From Harmothoe impar (taxonomy: Eukaryota > Annelida > Polychaeta > Phyllodocida > Polynoidae): a stretch of 64,000 nucleotides of DNA. The position numbers and the translations under genes are program-made. The notes below the pieces were generated by a model. The model ran no database searches. It saw only the letters and a program-made list of their open reading frames with translations, and was not told the origin of the DNA. The DNA is taken from contig OX381713.1 of NCBI GenBank assembly GCA_947462335.1, positions 22,064,381-22,128,380 of the forward strand, given 5' to 3'. Below are positions 25,562 to 36,200 of this stretch, one piece after another; positions within the stretch are counted from its first letter, which is position 1, and every line of letters begins with the position of its first letter.

Positions 25562-28500
25562 ACCATGAACAAGTAAAATATATAATGAGGTTCATTTTAT
25601 TTTTCTAAGAGAAGAAAATCTAAAATGGTTGCAGTGTTATTGCTTTGCTTATTAGGGTATGAAGCCCTATGGTTGGTTTATAAGCAAAGCCTGATGTTAA
25701 TGACCCGCGTTTGGTGCATGGTGAGTTTAGTCTCCAGAGCAAACTGTGGCAAATCGTACACTTTCCTAGCGGACGTTCCTGGAGCCACAGTCTGGCGCTC
25801 GCTACGTCAGATACAGGAACTTTTCCTCCGATATTGTGGGCGGGCCAATCACAGCACTAGTATGTCCAACTGCCGCCGATGAATGCCGACGTTACAGTAG
25901 CGAGCAGCAGACTGACGCTCTCAGTAGCATCGCGAAGCAACATGGACGGATTTACGGCTCATTGCTCTGGAGACTAATGGTGAGTTCTATTATTAATGCA
26001 CTATATGTCCATCTCCTGATTGCACTGAAACACGAGTATGATCGTGTACCAATCATGATATAGTCCTGGAGAGAGGAGGGTTTCTAGCCTCAGGGGGGCG
26101 AATACCAACATAGGAACAAGACAGCTTGACCTCTCCGATGGAGGCGTCAATCGCGTGAATAGGCATTTCGCCCAGAATTGCTCGTGATGCTATCTGTCGT
26201 AAAGTGCTCGTACATAAAGTGTAGATCTCCAAACTGTTGTATAAAAGAGTGCCGTTCAAAACAGCACTCGATATACCCAGTAATTTTCCGGTATCATATA
26301 GACCGAAAAGATTTAAATACCAATATCAAACGTGAGGAATAATTTGGTTTTACATGTTATGTGCGCCTGTCCATGTGCTTGGTGAAAACCGGTATAATTA
26401 TTGTGTGGGGGAGCCACTGAAGACTGAGTCCTCAGTGAAACACCAGGGCCATTAACAAATAAATATAGACTGTCTAGTTTTGAAATAAACAGTGGCATTG
26501 TTACTACTGCTAGTCATTGTAGTAAGTTTGGCTGTGAGTTACTGGTATTTGGAAGGCGTTATGCTCCGCCCTGCACTGGGTATTTATTAGAAAGCTTGGT
26601 TTTGCCTGTAAAATAAAGTTTGCGCCCCTGCATTACCGAACATTTTTCTAACTACTCACGGCGCAGACGCTGACCGCCCTGCGAGTATATCCGCAGCTGA
26701 CCACACACTTGATAACAATAAATCATGAAAATTCTCAAAAATTGAAAACAATAATTGTATCAAAATGAACAGATCAATATGTAAAATACAATAAATAAGT
26801 AAACAAAACAAGTTTTAAAATCGCCCCCTTATATGGATTTTATGAAAGAAATATATATCCTGTTGAGACATGGTAATACTGTTTACCTGAGTCTAGGTGG
26901 ATAAAGGCGTGAAACTGCAGGAACGTAGAGATGCTCTCACTCATCGACAACTTTCCCCTGTAGTCGTATCTGTGTTATGCAAGATACAGGGTTAACCTTA
27001 GTTTTTATATACATGACATTGATCAAGTGCGCCAGCGGTCTCTTCTTCCAGATTTCTCAGAGTCAAGATATGATAATCTTAATTCCAATCTTTAATATAG
27101 TTCACAGAATGTAAAGCTCACTTCTATTTTTGTACTTGTATTGATTATCTCAAAAACACATATATATACATATACATGCACATAAAATATAAAAGCTAAT
27201 ACATACGTCTCCTTGCTGATCTTGGTGTAGAACTTGTCCAGATTTGTACTAGCCACAGGGAATGGGTGTTTGACGGCAATACTGCGTGCGTAGTAAAAGA
27301 CGGTGGCCAGCTTGTTGCTCTTTGCGGCTTCTAGGATGGCGAGCTGGTTGTAGGGCTGCCCGTTGTACGGCACGAGGTGGGCCGCATGCCGGTAGTAGGA
27401 CTGCGCCTGGTCAATCTGCTGTCTGTAACGCGCTGTGAGAGGAGACAAAACATGGCATACTCAGTACTGTAAAACCTTGCGCATAAGCCTAACTCACGTA
27501 CAAGCCGCACCCCCAGTTAAGGCCGATCCTATAAGCCACTGGCGATCTGAATATGCCGATTTTAGTATGGTACCATAGTGGCAAAAACTGGTGTATAAGC
27601 CACACCCTGATCATGGGCCGATCCTCTACCCGCACTGTCGATCTGATTCGCGCACTACGTAGCCGTGGCTTATAGGCGAGTTTTTTTTTACGGTATTTGA
27701 TGTGTTTTTACACTTTTCATTTTCTCTTTAAATATTTTTTTTACACTTTGTTTGGTTTTACAGTTTTATACCTTGGAATTTGGGAGATTGCTGTGGCCCG
27801 TAAAGTATCACGTACCACCTACTGGTTATTTGCAAATCAGAAACCCAGTGCAGCTTTTTAAAATGTCCTCCAAGTGGCAAGTCTAGGTACAGATTATACT
27901 CGAGATGTGCAACATACACAAGACATCATGGTACAAAAGATTTCACATTTTCAGGTTTCAAATTTCTCAGATTCAGATTATCTACTTTTTTTTTCTGACT
28001 GACCTCTATAGCGTCAAAATTCTGTACCTCGAGTTAAAAAATGAGATTAATCCTCCCTGAAACTTGTCGAATCTCTGTAATACTCACCGATATCCCCAAG
28101 GTGTACAAGGCAGTGTTGACAGATGTACATGCTGGAACTCGGCTTGGGCACTCGGATCTTGCTGCTCACCGAGTCGTATTCTGTAATCATTCAAAGACAC
28201 ATCTTAATATTATCAAAACGCTTACAAAAGTCAAGTATCCATTTCAAAATCACAACTTTCTCACAATCCAACAGGAATTTTCCTTCTTGGATTTACACAA
28301 TGATCCCTTCATCGTTCAGCAGCTGAGAAACATCAAACTCACCTTTCAGAACTCCAAAGTTTGAAGACTTTCTGCGGAACGGCAGGTCCAATTTAAACGC
28401 GCTACACAACTCCTGCAGTAACTGTGAAAAGAACATAAAGATATGTGACACCTGTTCTACCTGTACAAGGCTTCCTGAAAGGTTTCCTGAAAGCCATTTT

Positions 28501-31500
28501 TCTTGTCATTCCTGTCGATGAAACCATCCTATTAATCACTATTAAACAGTAAAACTTGATACATAATTTTCTTTTACAATTTTTTTATATTTAATATTCA
28601 TCACCTTGCAAGGGAGATGTGCTTCATTTCACAATTTAGTGTAAATAGACAAACGCCCATGGCCAGAGGATATTTTGGTCTCGTTCCCCCCGAGGTGGCG
28701 CTGGGGCCGTATCCCACAAAGCTGCAGGCTGAGTGGGATGCAGCCCCAGCCCCACCAAAGGGGGAACGATACCAAAAATCCTCTGGCTATGGGCCTTTGC
28801 CTTCATTTCATGGTTTTTAACGTTCAAAATATATTTAACTGCATATAAATGGCCGTAATAATTTCAACAAATGATGACGTCACAGGCCATGGGATATGAG
28901 AACACTGTATCCCATGGGAGGCATGGGATACAGGATTTCTAGTACTTAAGCATAGTGGTCATTGTGTCCACCATGAAATAACTTGTTGTATTTCTGTGTA
29001 CCTGAATATTGTCTAACCCTAGTATGTAGTGTTAGTACATACCTGCAGGTAGAATCCACCGGCCGTCTCCAAGAACAGGTTGAGGCTGGACTGGATCTCA
29101 CTCCTCTTGGGGTTCTGTGTGTAGTGTATAAAATACAGGTTTTCATATTTATATGGGTTGATGGTAATTTTACCATTTCTACATTATCTAAGTACATTTC
29201 CTCGTTTCCATTGAATTGTATTCAATGAGGGGCATTGAATACGACCCTTCCTATACTTAAGCAAAGTAAATCTTGTATTTAAAAAAGAAATTAAAGGGTA
29301 GCTTCTCACTCACCTGCTTGTCCTTGGCCTGATTCTGGAGAACCGTAATCTGGTTCTTAAACGCATGGTTCCAGCTGCAAATTTATTCATTTAAAAATTA
29401 TTTTAAAATGTTTGTGAAATAGCCTAGTGAAACGGGGGATTTATTCACACTTGAGAAAGAGGAAATCGTCAGAAAATTGGTCGAGAAATACTTTAACACT
29501 ATTTCTTTCCCTTTTCAATAAAAATAAAATTACAAAGAATCCGCCAATTTTAAGCGTCTTTTAAAATTGAATTAAATACTCACAGGTCTTGTTCCACCTT
29601 CTTGTCGAGTGCGAACTCCAGGTCCATGACCAGTAGTTTCTGGTAGAGGTCCTGAAGGGCCTGCCGAGACACCCAGGCCTCGTTAGAACCCGACGACGTG
29701 TCTGAAGTACCATAACCAACCAGTATCTCAGTACAGTGCTCAACCTTCAGTTAAATGATCCCCATTTAGTTTTAGTGTTTTTTTTAAATTATTTCTTTTA
29801 CCCATGCAGGTGGTGTTTGTGTTGAAAAAATATATGAACACATGAAACAAGTAAATCATATACATGTATCTATGTATACAGGGCACGATAACACATCTAT
29901 GTCATGTCTCATGATCAGTACACTCCTATTGATTATCAAGGATCACTGGTATCATAAATTCTCATGTGCAGTTCACACTTTAATGGTACGCGAATCAGAC
30001 TCACTTTTAATTTGATACCAAACACACCTTGTTTTTTTTCTTTTATCAAGAATACTACAGTACTAAAAGAGAAATTTGAGGACTCCACTTGCAGGTTTTA
30101 CAATTTCTCAAAAGGCGGTGATCCACTGCCGCGAATTTGCTACAATTTTGCTGCGAGTCACATTCGTGCGGGTACACAGACACAGAGAGAACGTTCCAGC
30201 AGTTGAATTCTGGATCACCTGCTGCGAGTCCCTGCGACAACATCGTCACGAGGGCCGTGCGGCCTGCGAGTAAATTCAGAGAAATCTAAAAGTTTTTACT
30301 TTTACGAGCGCACTCGCAAGTCTTTCTCGCATGACAACATTCACAGCAAACTCGTGGCAGTGGATCACTGGTTAAAGTCTAGGTGTGGGTCATAAGAGAG
30401 ATGCGGGTTGTACATGAGTATTTATGATAACTCAAATTCTACTCACCGGCCACGCTGGCCTTCAGGTCGTCGGCCTGCCTGGAAGAGACGCACAGAAACA
30501 TTATTAGTGTTTATGAAGCATTCAATATTTCTTACAATATATAATATTATATATCATGTATGAGAAGCTCGACTATGCTGCATTCAAACATTATTATCAT
30601 GCTAGCCCTACGGATTGATTCAAGACACTCCTAACATCCATATGGTTGGCATGATGGATCAATGTGCCTCTACATGGGTAAAAATCGACACGGCCGACAC
30701 GGCGACACGGCCCTTTTAGGCCATTTTAAAAATCGACGGACACAGGAAAATCAGGGATAAAAATCGACCCATAGACATCCTTCTCTAAGTTCTTATATAC
30801 CTAAAAATCGACACGATTCCACTGCTCTTTTGCTAAAAATCGACACGGCGACACGGTCAAAATTGTGAGGACCCATGTAGAGGCACATCAATGCAGCACC
30901 GGCGAGTTACTCACCAGGGCTGCATTGGTCCACCAGGACGATAAATAGTATGCCCCTATGTCTAGGCATGAAAGCCTTTTAGTGGTCTACAAGTACTTCA
31001 GTGGGGTGCTGGCCCACACATCCCATAAAACAGGTACATCCAAGCCCAAGAGACGACACCAAGTATGCACACTGGATGCCGGGCCTCGTAAGGTAGGGCT
31101 TACAACATGTTTTCCAGGATCTTCATAGTCAATAGGCGGTGATCTACTGCTGCAAATTTGCTGCGATTTTGCTGCCAGTGAAACCCGTGCGAGTACACAC
31201 AGTGAGAACATTCTATTAGTGGATCAGCTGCTGCGAGTCCCTGCAGCAATGCCATCGTGAGAGGCGTGCGGCGTGCGAGTAAATTCGCGAAAATCTAAAA
31301 GTTTTGATTTTTGACTGTTATCGCAAGTCTCGAACAACAACATTCGCAGCAAACTCACGGCAGTGGTCAGAGTGGATCACCGGCTAATAGCAGACCAGAA
31401 AGAGCAAAGTACCTGCAGGGTTAACCACCCACCCTGTTTCTGAAATGAGTGTATCATGCCATGAACCCAGTGTCTGCCATGAAATGGGAGGTATGAAGAC

Positions 31501-32857
31501 GCTATTGCTGTTGGACTTGTGTTGCCCTATTAAAGTTTAGTTAAGGCGGAAACAAACAGGGCACGTAAATGTCCGCGCGTGGCTGCGTAGCCGTAGACAA
31601 CACCTCACAGGGCATTTCTTATGCTCTACGCGCCCGTCACCATAGCAACTTCCGGCCGTGCATAGAAAACGTATCCTGTTTGTTTTCGCCTTAAAGGCAA
31701 AAATAAACAGGACGCGTTGCCTTACCAGGTAGTCTCCAGAGCAAACGCAGGCAAATCCCTACGTGCTGCTTCGCGTTACTACGGGGAGCCAGCGTCTGCC
31801 GCACACGGTTGTTACGTTGGCCGTCATTGGCGACGGTGGGACGGACGGGCGCTCCCATTGGTCCGTGCCCCCCAGACGTATTAAATCGTACTGTGAAATT
31901 ACTGTGCGGCAGACGCTGGCTCCCCATAGTAACGCGAAGCAGCACGTAGGGATTTGCCTGCGTTTGCTCTGGAGACTACCTTACTAGGGTGAAGACAAGG
32001 TAAAGGGTGATAGGCCTGTGGCTGTACTAGGGGTCTAGATGGGGGTCCCCATGTCGCCTGTCGATTTTAAGAAATGCCCATGTCCCTTGTCACTATCTTT
32101 CTAATCCTGCTGTCGATTTTAAGAAATGATCATGTCCCCTGTCACTATTATTTCTTCTGTCGTTTGTCACTATAATTGTGCCCCATGTCACCTGTCGATT
32201 TTAAGAAACAGCCATGTCGCCCTGTCGATTTTGTACAGCCTAGCCCTAGGCTAGATGAATCATCATCTGATGATAGATCCATTAGTGACTACGCACCTGG
32301 TTAAACCGACCCAGTGGGCAGTAAGTGTTCTTTTACCTAGGGCCTGGGCTAAGCAAGTTAAAACGTAGCTTTGCCTTTGCCTTTGCCAGGCTTTGGTGTT
32401 TACCTTAGCAAAGTATAAAGATTGAATCATGAATCATCATCATGAATCATGAATGTGTATTCAATTTCCATGTTTCAATTGTTTTAACTTAAAGAATGAG
32501 ACTGAATGGCGCATATGCATTTATTTGATTATTTTCATTGTAGATCTACTTTGCCTTTGTATCAATGCACGTAGTGACGGCAGTCTACTCGAAGGTCTAG
32601 ATCTTTTTGACCTGAGCCTGTTGGTGAGACTGTGGCCAGTGAGGGGAACCTAGATTCTCAAAACAAGTTCACAGCTGAGTGAGTGGCACTGGCAAAGCAA
32701 ACACTGCCACTGGTAACAACATGCTAACAAAACAACAAACTCATTCAGGGCCAAATTCCAACACGCTTGTACCCAAACCTTTCACCGCACACTTCAATAA
32801 ATTCCCCTTTATGTTTATACACAAATAAACTTACTGGATAATCTGCGGAGAGGTCAT
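17470..32857 (-). CDS. SMG7: SMG7, nonsense-mediated mRNA decay factor (complete, 21 coding exons)
   Basis: SMG7 binds phosphorylated UPF1 through a 14-3-3-like fold and links it to mRNA decay in the cytoplasm. Exons, from the start: 32835-32857, 30447-30478, 29584-29701, 29314-29374, 29043-29114, 28343-28421, 28088-28180, 27207-27432, 26887-26969, 24745-24975, 24311-24458, 23443-23525, 22869-23049, 22287-22416, 21728-21835, 20003-21376, 19621-19683, 19282-19331, 18576-18694, 17876-18087, 17470-17553. They total 3570 nt, a whole number of codons, giving 1189 residues; human SMG7 is 1137. The family core is clear: SRQALQDLYQKLLVMDLEFA, KKVEQDLWNHAFKNQIT, CQHCLVHLGDI and SYYRHAAHLVPYNGQPYNQL. 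The large exon (about residues 557-1014) is rich in Q, G, S and P. YSLFSKSPW and the end LEKLLEQQKQQQRHCDPH match the conserved vertebrate tail. Upstream it faces an amidohydrolase gene. Confidence 0.96.
18168..18307. mobile_element. short hairpin MITE, GAGATGCCAC family (copy 2)
   Basis: The ends read AGAGATACCACTC and GTGGCATCCCTG, with AAAGTAGGAAAT and CCTACAAAAGTAGG inside. It lies in the SMG7 intron between exons 17876-18087 and 18576-18694. A diverged relative at about 18737-18895 follows the next exon. Confidence 0.65.
18934..19145. repeat. dispersed repeat with CATGATGCA and AACTCGC words
   Basis: The segment alternates TCATGATGCACC, GTAACTCGCTGGTG, GCATCATGCC and GCTGCATTCATGCATCATG in both orientations. 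Similar stretches lie at 14990-15125, 24500-24560, 25185-25330 and 30590-30945, always outside coding exons. No target duplication could be defined, so its class is unknown. Confidence 0.5.
22026..22251. mobile_element. MITE, TACCGTAAA family (copy 4)
   Basis: The ends read TACCGTAAATTCTTGCG and ATGCAAGAATTTACGGTA, with TA at each border. It lies in the SMG7 intron between exons 21728-21835 and 22287-22416, only about 35 bp from the latter. Confidence 0.8.
23566..24306 (-). repeat. tandem partial copies of SMG7 exon 24311-24458
   Basis: The 3' half of SMG7 exon 24311-24458, including its donor, is repeated in the adjoining intron at about 23644-23726, 23828-23930 and 23965-24048, with a further fragment at 23568-23612. 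Two of the copies are followed by CAGTAAACGTAGATCG sequence with GCGAAAATATG words. None has the acceptor end, so none is a full exon. Copies are near-identical to the exon; some contain GTAAGACAGTAG in place of GTCAGACAGCAG. Confidence 0.8.
24600..24739. mobile_element. diverged MITE of the TACCGTAAA family beside a SMG7 donor (copy 5)
   Basis: TATAAGCC-type words and an end reading GACTTTATGGTA mark a worn copy. Its TA at 24738-24739 forms positions 6 and 7 of the donor GTGAGTA of SMG7 exon 24745-24975 (read on the minus strand). The outer left end is not sharp. Confidence 0.55.
25012..25149. mobile_element. short hairpin MITE, GAGATGCCAC family (copy 3)
   Basis: The ends read CAGAGATGCCACT and GAGTGGCATCTCTG around AAGTAGGAATTCC and TTCCTACTTTTTG. 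It lies in the SMG7 intron before exon 24745-24975. Confidence 0.7.
25718..25986. mobile_element. 249-bp MITE with 10-bp target duplication (copy 1)
   Basis: The element spans 25728-25976, with inverted ends TAGTCTCCAGAGCAAAC and TTGCTCTGGAGACTA. It is flanked by the exact 10-bp repeat ATGGTGAGTT at 25718-25727 and 25977-25986. A second copy of exactly the same length is at 31730-31978. A 9-10 bp duplication is typical of Mutator-like elements, so it is probably a Mutator-derived MITE. It lies in a SMG7 intron. Confidence 0.85.
27465..27695. mobile_element. MITE, TACCGTAAA family (copy 6)
   Basis: The ends read TACTGTAAAACCTTGCG and ACGGTA after a run of T, with TATAAGCC words inside. It begins 33 bp beyond the acceptor side of SMG7 exon 27207-27432. 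Confidence 0.7.
28655..28794. repeat. nested hairpin repeat, inner word ATCCCAC
   Basis: Outer arms GCCCATGGCCAGAGGAT and ATCCTCTGGCTATGGGC flank a second pair (CTCGTTCCCCC with GGGGGAACGA). Inside is a core hairpin GGCCGTATCCCAC, CTGCAGGCTGAG, GTGGGATGCAGCC. The core scaffold is shared with hairpins near 38.1, 38.9, 39.9, 58.1 and 58.6 kb, but the paired word differs. It lies in a SMG7 intron; the reading frames on both strands here are shadows of the palindrome. Confidence 0.75.
30114..30372. mobile_element. 260-bp inverted-end repeat GGCGGTGATCCACTGC (copy 1)
   Basis: Ends GGCGGTGATCCACTGCCGC and GCAGTGGATCACTGG are inverted. The interior (TTTGCTGCGAGTCAC, CCTGCGACAACATCGT, GCCTGCGAGTAAATTC) matches the copy at 31135-31384 in the same orientation. 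No coding sequence. It lies in SMG7 intron 2. Confidence 0.75.
30658..30892. mobile_element. MITE with GTGCCTCTACATGGGT ends and 6-bp duplication (copy 1)
   Basis: The element at 30664-30886 has perfect inverted ends GTGCCTCTACATGGGT/C and is flanked by ATCAAT at 30658-30663 and 30887-30892. The interior is built of CGACACGG and AAAATCGACACGG words. It is inserted in a CATGATGC-type repeat. A second copy is at 35326-35540. Confidence 0.85.
31135..31384. mobile_element. 260-bp inverted-end repeat GGCGGTGATCCACTGC (copy 2)
   Basis: A homologue of 30114-30372 with ends GGCGGTGATCTACTGC and GTGGATCACCGGC. The two copies are about 1 kb apart in one SMG7 intron and may derive from separate insertions or a local duplication. 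Confidence 0.75.
31541..31694. mobile_element. 146-bp MITE with TTAA duplication
   Basis: The element at 31545-31690 has inverted ends GGCGGAAACAAACAGG and CCTGTTTGTTTTCGCC and is flanked by TTAA at 31541-31544 and 31691-31694. TTAA targets are used by piggyBac-type and some other DNA transposons. It ends about 35 bp before the next element. Confidence 0.8.
31720..31988. mobile_element. 249-bp MITE with 10-bp target duplication (copy 2)
   Basis: The element at 31730-31978 is 249 bp, the same length as the copy at 25728-25976, with the same TAGTCTCCAGAGCAAAC ends. It is flanked by CCTTACCAGG (31720-31729) and CCTTACTAGG (31979-31988), a 10-bp duplication with one mismatch. The arms are longer here: the inverted match extends into GTAACGCGAAGCAGCACG. 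Confidence 0.85.
32040..32232 (+). repeat. tandem CTGTCGATTTTAAGAAA words
   Basis: CTGTCGATTTTAAGAAA, CATGTCCCYTGTCAC and CATGTCGCC words alternate several times. They recall the CGACACGG words inside the MITEs at 30664 and 35326, in the opposite sense. This is SMG7 intron 1; nothing coding is seen. Confidence 0.55.
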
Positions 32858-33246
32858 TTTAACGTGTCTTTCACGTTTTCGTCATGTTGTCAACTTGCGA
32901 CCGACATTTTGCAAGTGTAACGATACGGTGTCGCAGTCTTCAAGGTTCCAAATATTGTGTTTCGAAATATGAGTTACTTGACATATTCTAAGATATAAAC
33001 CAGCTTCTACTGATTAATCACTTGTGTCAACATAGATGTGTCAAAAAACATGGAGCAATTAAACTATTTTGGGCTAAAACTGCACCGAGACAGGTGCTTG
33101 CTCTCCAAGCAGAGTCTGCACCAAAGGCAAAGCCCGCGCTGGGAGAGTGCGATGTTTTGATTTATTCAGATGCCACGCCTCCTTGCCATACCTTCAGAAG
33201 TGTCAGTGGTAGGAAGCACATCACAGCAGATAGCATAGGCACAGAC
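32858..33246. promoter_or_regulatory. divergent promoter region between SMG7 and the amidohydrolase gene
   Basis: The SMG7 start codon (minus strand, 32857) and the amidohydrolase start codon (plus strand, 33247) are 389 bp apart with no exon between, so both transcription starts and 5' leaders are likely to lie here. No TATA box is placed convincingly. The part nearest the amidohydrolase (33170-33246) is conserved before the two duplicate first exons at 49593 and 54686 (GTAGGMAGCACATCACAG-type words), whereas the SMG7-proximal half is unique. Confidence 0.6.
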
Positions 33247-36200
33247 ATGAATAACGTTGTGGATTCACACTTTCGTGAGTACCTGTGCCTATAGGGACCC
33301 ACTAATTGAAATGACACATCTTAATCAAGCACAAATTGCCTGAAATCCATATGACAAGTGGAGGAACATTTGACTTCGCTCCCCCTACGCCTATCCTCTT
33401 CGCTATAGCTTCAAATTGATACTGATAGCACTATCTATCTCTGCTCGCCTGACCTTCACTGTCAGTGGCTTATTATTTTCTGGCCTTAATAACTGTATCC
33501 CCCTATCTAAATCTGCTCCCCCCTCCTCAGAAGACTGCCTATCCCCTGTGCTGTGCCTATCCCTCCTCTGCTACAACTCCCCTACTTTTTTTTGACAGGG
33601 GTAGGGATGGATTGTAGTGATATTTTGGAGCAAACCTAGAGATCTGTGGAGCTAAGTACTTCAGCAGGATACAGTGGCGGATCCAGGATTCTCTGGAGGG
33701 GGGGGGGGGGGGGGCAAACGGGCCAAGTTGTAAGGATTACACTTCACATATAAATTCACAAATCTGTAAATTGCATCACTACGGACAACTCTTCACTACA
33801 AAGCCCAGTGGTAAACCTACTACAAATGAACTTTTCGTTGAATTTATTCAACTTGGTGGACAATTAAAATAATACTTATAAAGTCTTTGTTTAGTATTAC
33901 TATTAGTAATCCTGGCACTGTATTGTATGCATAAGTATCTGTCATCTCATTTTGTACTATAATGTTCTATTTGTGACAACACCTGTAACCTCAGTCATAA
34001 AGTACTCACTGTAATACAATGTATCCATCTGAATGGAAAAGCACATGTATCTGAATATTGATCACAGGTTTATCATACATCCAACCAGCCTGACTACACT
34101 TACATGCTTTTTATACAAACTAGGTATCACCTCATCACTCATCCCCCCTCCCCTCCCCCTCCCCCAGTAATATCACAATGATAGGCTATCTGGCAGTCAT
34201 CATCATTAAACAATGGAATGGAGGTGCTGTTACCAAAAATGCTAATTAAATGGTGTTATCATTATAAGTATCAACCTCTTCTGTTATCCAGTGGAATCAA
34301 ATGTAATTGTATTCATACTTTTATGTTTTTTGAGATCAGCAGAATAAAAACCTTGCAAATTGAATTGAAATTGACACCCCCCCCCCGGACTTCCTCTGTG
34401 ATCTTGCACATGGGGACGAACTTACCAAGTCACTAGACGCCGCACATTCAGTGCGTAATCTTAAATCCCCACTTTTTGCATAATCTTATTCAGTTTCCAG
34501 GCCTATCCTCTAGATGGCAGCACTGTAAGTTAGTAAAATTGTTGTATATATCGGGGGCTCTGCCCCCGCCCCCCCCCTTTCTTTCTCTCTTCTTTTTCTT
34601 TATGAAACTGTAACAGAACTAAAACCGAACCCATCTACCCCTAAAGGATGGGACGATACAATGGGGCCATCTTGAGAAATGGAGGGAATCATTAAGATTA
34701 CCGGAAAAATGTGTTTTTTAAGATTACGCACTGAATGTGCGGCGTCTAGTGACTCGGTAAGTTCGTTCCTACCCAGGGCTAACAAAAAACGTTTTCAGAA
34801 CGTTTTAAAACGTTTGTATATGGTTTGTAAGAAAACGTTTGTTTCCAAACATTTTAAAACGTTTATGAAACGTTTGGAAACAAACATTTTTGTACAAACC
34901 TTGTCTAATGTTTTTGTAGGGCTATATTTTATCTCTCTTACCTCTAAGCCTAAATACATTGATAATCATTTACATATCAAAACGTACATTTCCAATTGAT
35001 TAAGACCACTTTTTTGGAAAAATATAATAAAGCACTTATTTACAAAACAACCTCGTGGATTCGAACCTACACAAGTTGTAACAAGGGACCTGAAGGCAGG
35101 CACCTAACCTATGTGGCCATGAAGCCAACATGTCTGTACAGTGTAATGGAAAGGAGTCCTTATCCGAGTGAGGCTGGGATCAAGTTTGTCCCTATACTTT
35201 GAAGCCCTTATTACCTGGCCCTAAAGGATAAATAGGCCTAGTGCTTTAATGGGCTATGCTCTTATTGTCATGATAGGGATCGATTTAAGCTTATAATTAT
35301 GCTCCCTCCAGGGGTAGACACTAACGTGCCTCTACATGGGTAAAAATCGAAACGTGCGACACGGGGGTTTTAAAATCCGACATGTGTGAAACGGCCCTTT
35401 TAAGATTCGATGGACATGAAACAAATGAGTACAAAGTATAGTTATGTATATAGGATAAAATTAGACACAGCGACACTGCCCTTTTTTCTAAAATTCGACA
35501 CGACGACACGGCCAACAATTTGGGTACCCATGTAGAGGCACACTAACATTTCAGGCCATGGGCCACCCGGGCCCGCAGCCTTAGAAAGTTGTGGGCCCGG
35601 AGGTAAAACTGTGGGCCCGGGATTTTTTATATCAAAGTCAGTACAGTCATGGCTGTGTCTCACGACCTTGAGCCAATGTTTTTGTCTCTGACCGGGTGCC
35701 GTCTCTGACCAGATGTCACTTTGAGAGTTTAGTTATGTTATACCAACAGCAGGAGGCTAATAATAATTACATAACAGCTGCCATAACGTTTTTACAAATC
35801 CTCATATGTGTGAGTATAGGTTAGGATTTAAAAAACACTTTTTTCTGACAGCAGGTCAGAGACGGCACCCGGTCAGAGAGGGCCTCTACACCAGCCTCGT
35901 TAGCTCACCAAGGAAAGCCTGGGCCTCCTAATCTATAGGTTATGGGTTCGACTCCCAGCCTGGCTTTTAGGGGCCGTCCATAAAGTATGTCACGCCCGAG
36001 GGGGTGGGGGGGTCTTTTTTGTGTGTGACAAAGTGTGACATGGGGGTGGGGGGGTCTATGGACTTGTGTGACGTAACACTTTTTGAAGTTTGTAAACAAC
36101 ATAAATGCTGTATAAATTAGTGATATCTGCAGGTTAAATACAGATTTGTGGTTGTAGTAGATCTGCAAGCCATAGCACCTTCCAGATTCACACAATTCAA

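Noticed and set aside
33022..33246. 75-residue N-terminal extension of the amidohydrolase
   Set aside because: In frame and open, but the duplicate first exons do not keep it, and the family normally begins close to the DxHxH motif.
35894..35964. Functional tRNA gene
   Set aside because: Good A and B boxes but poor acceptor-stem pairing; placed with SINE-like repeats instead.
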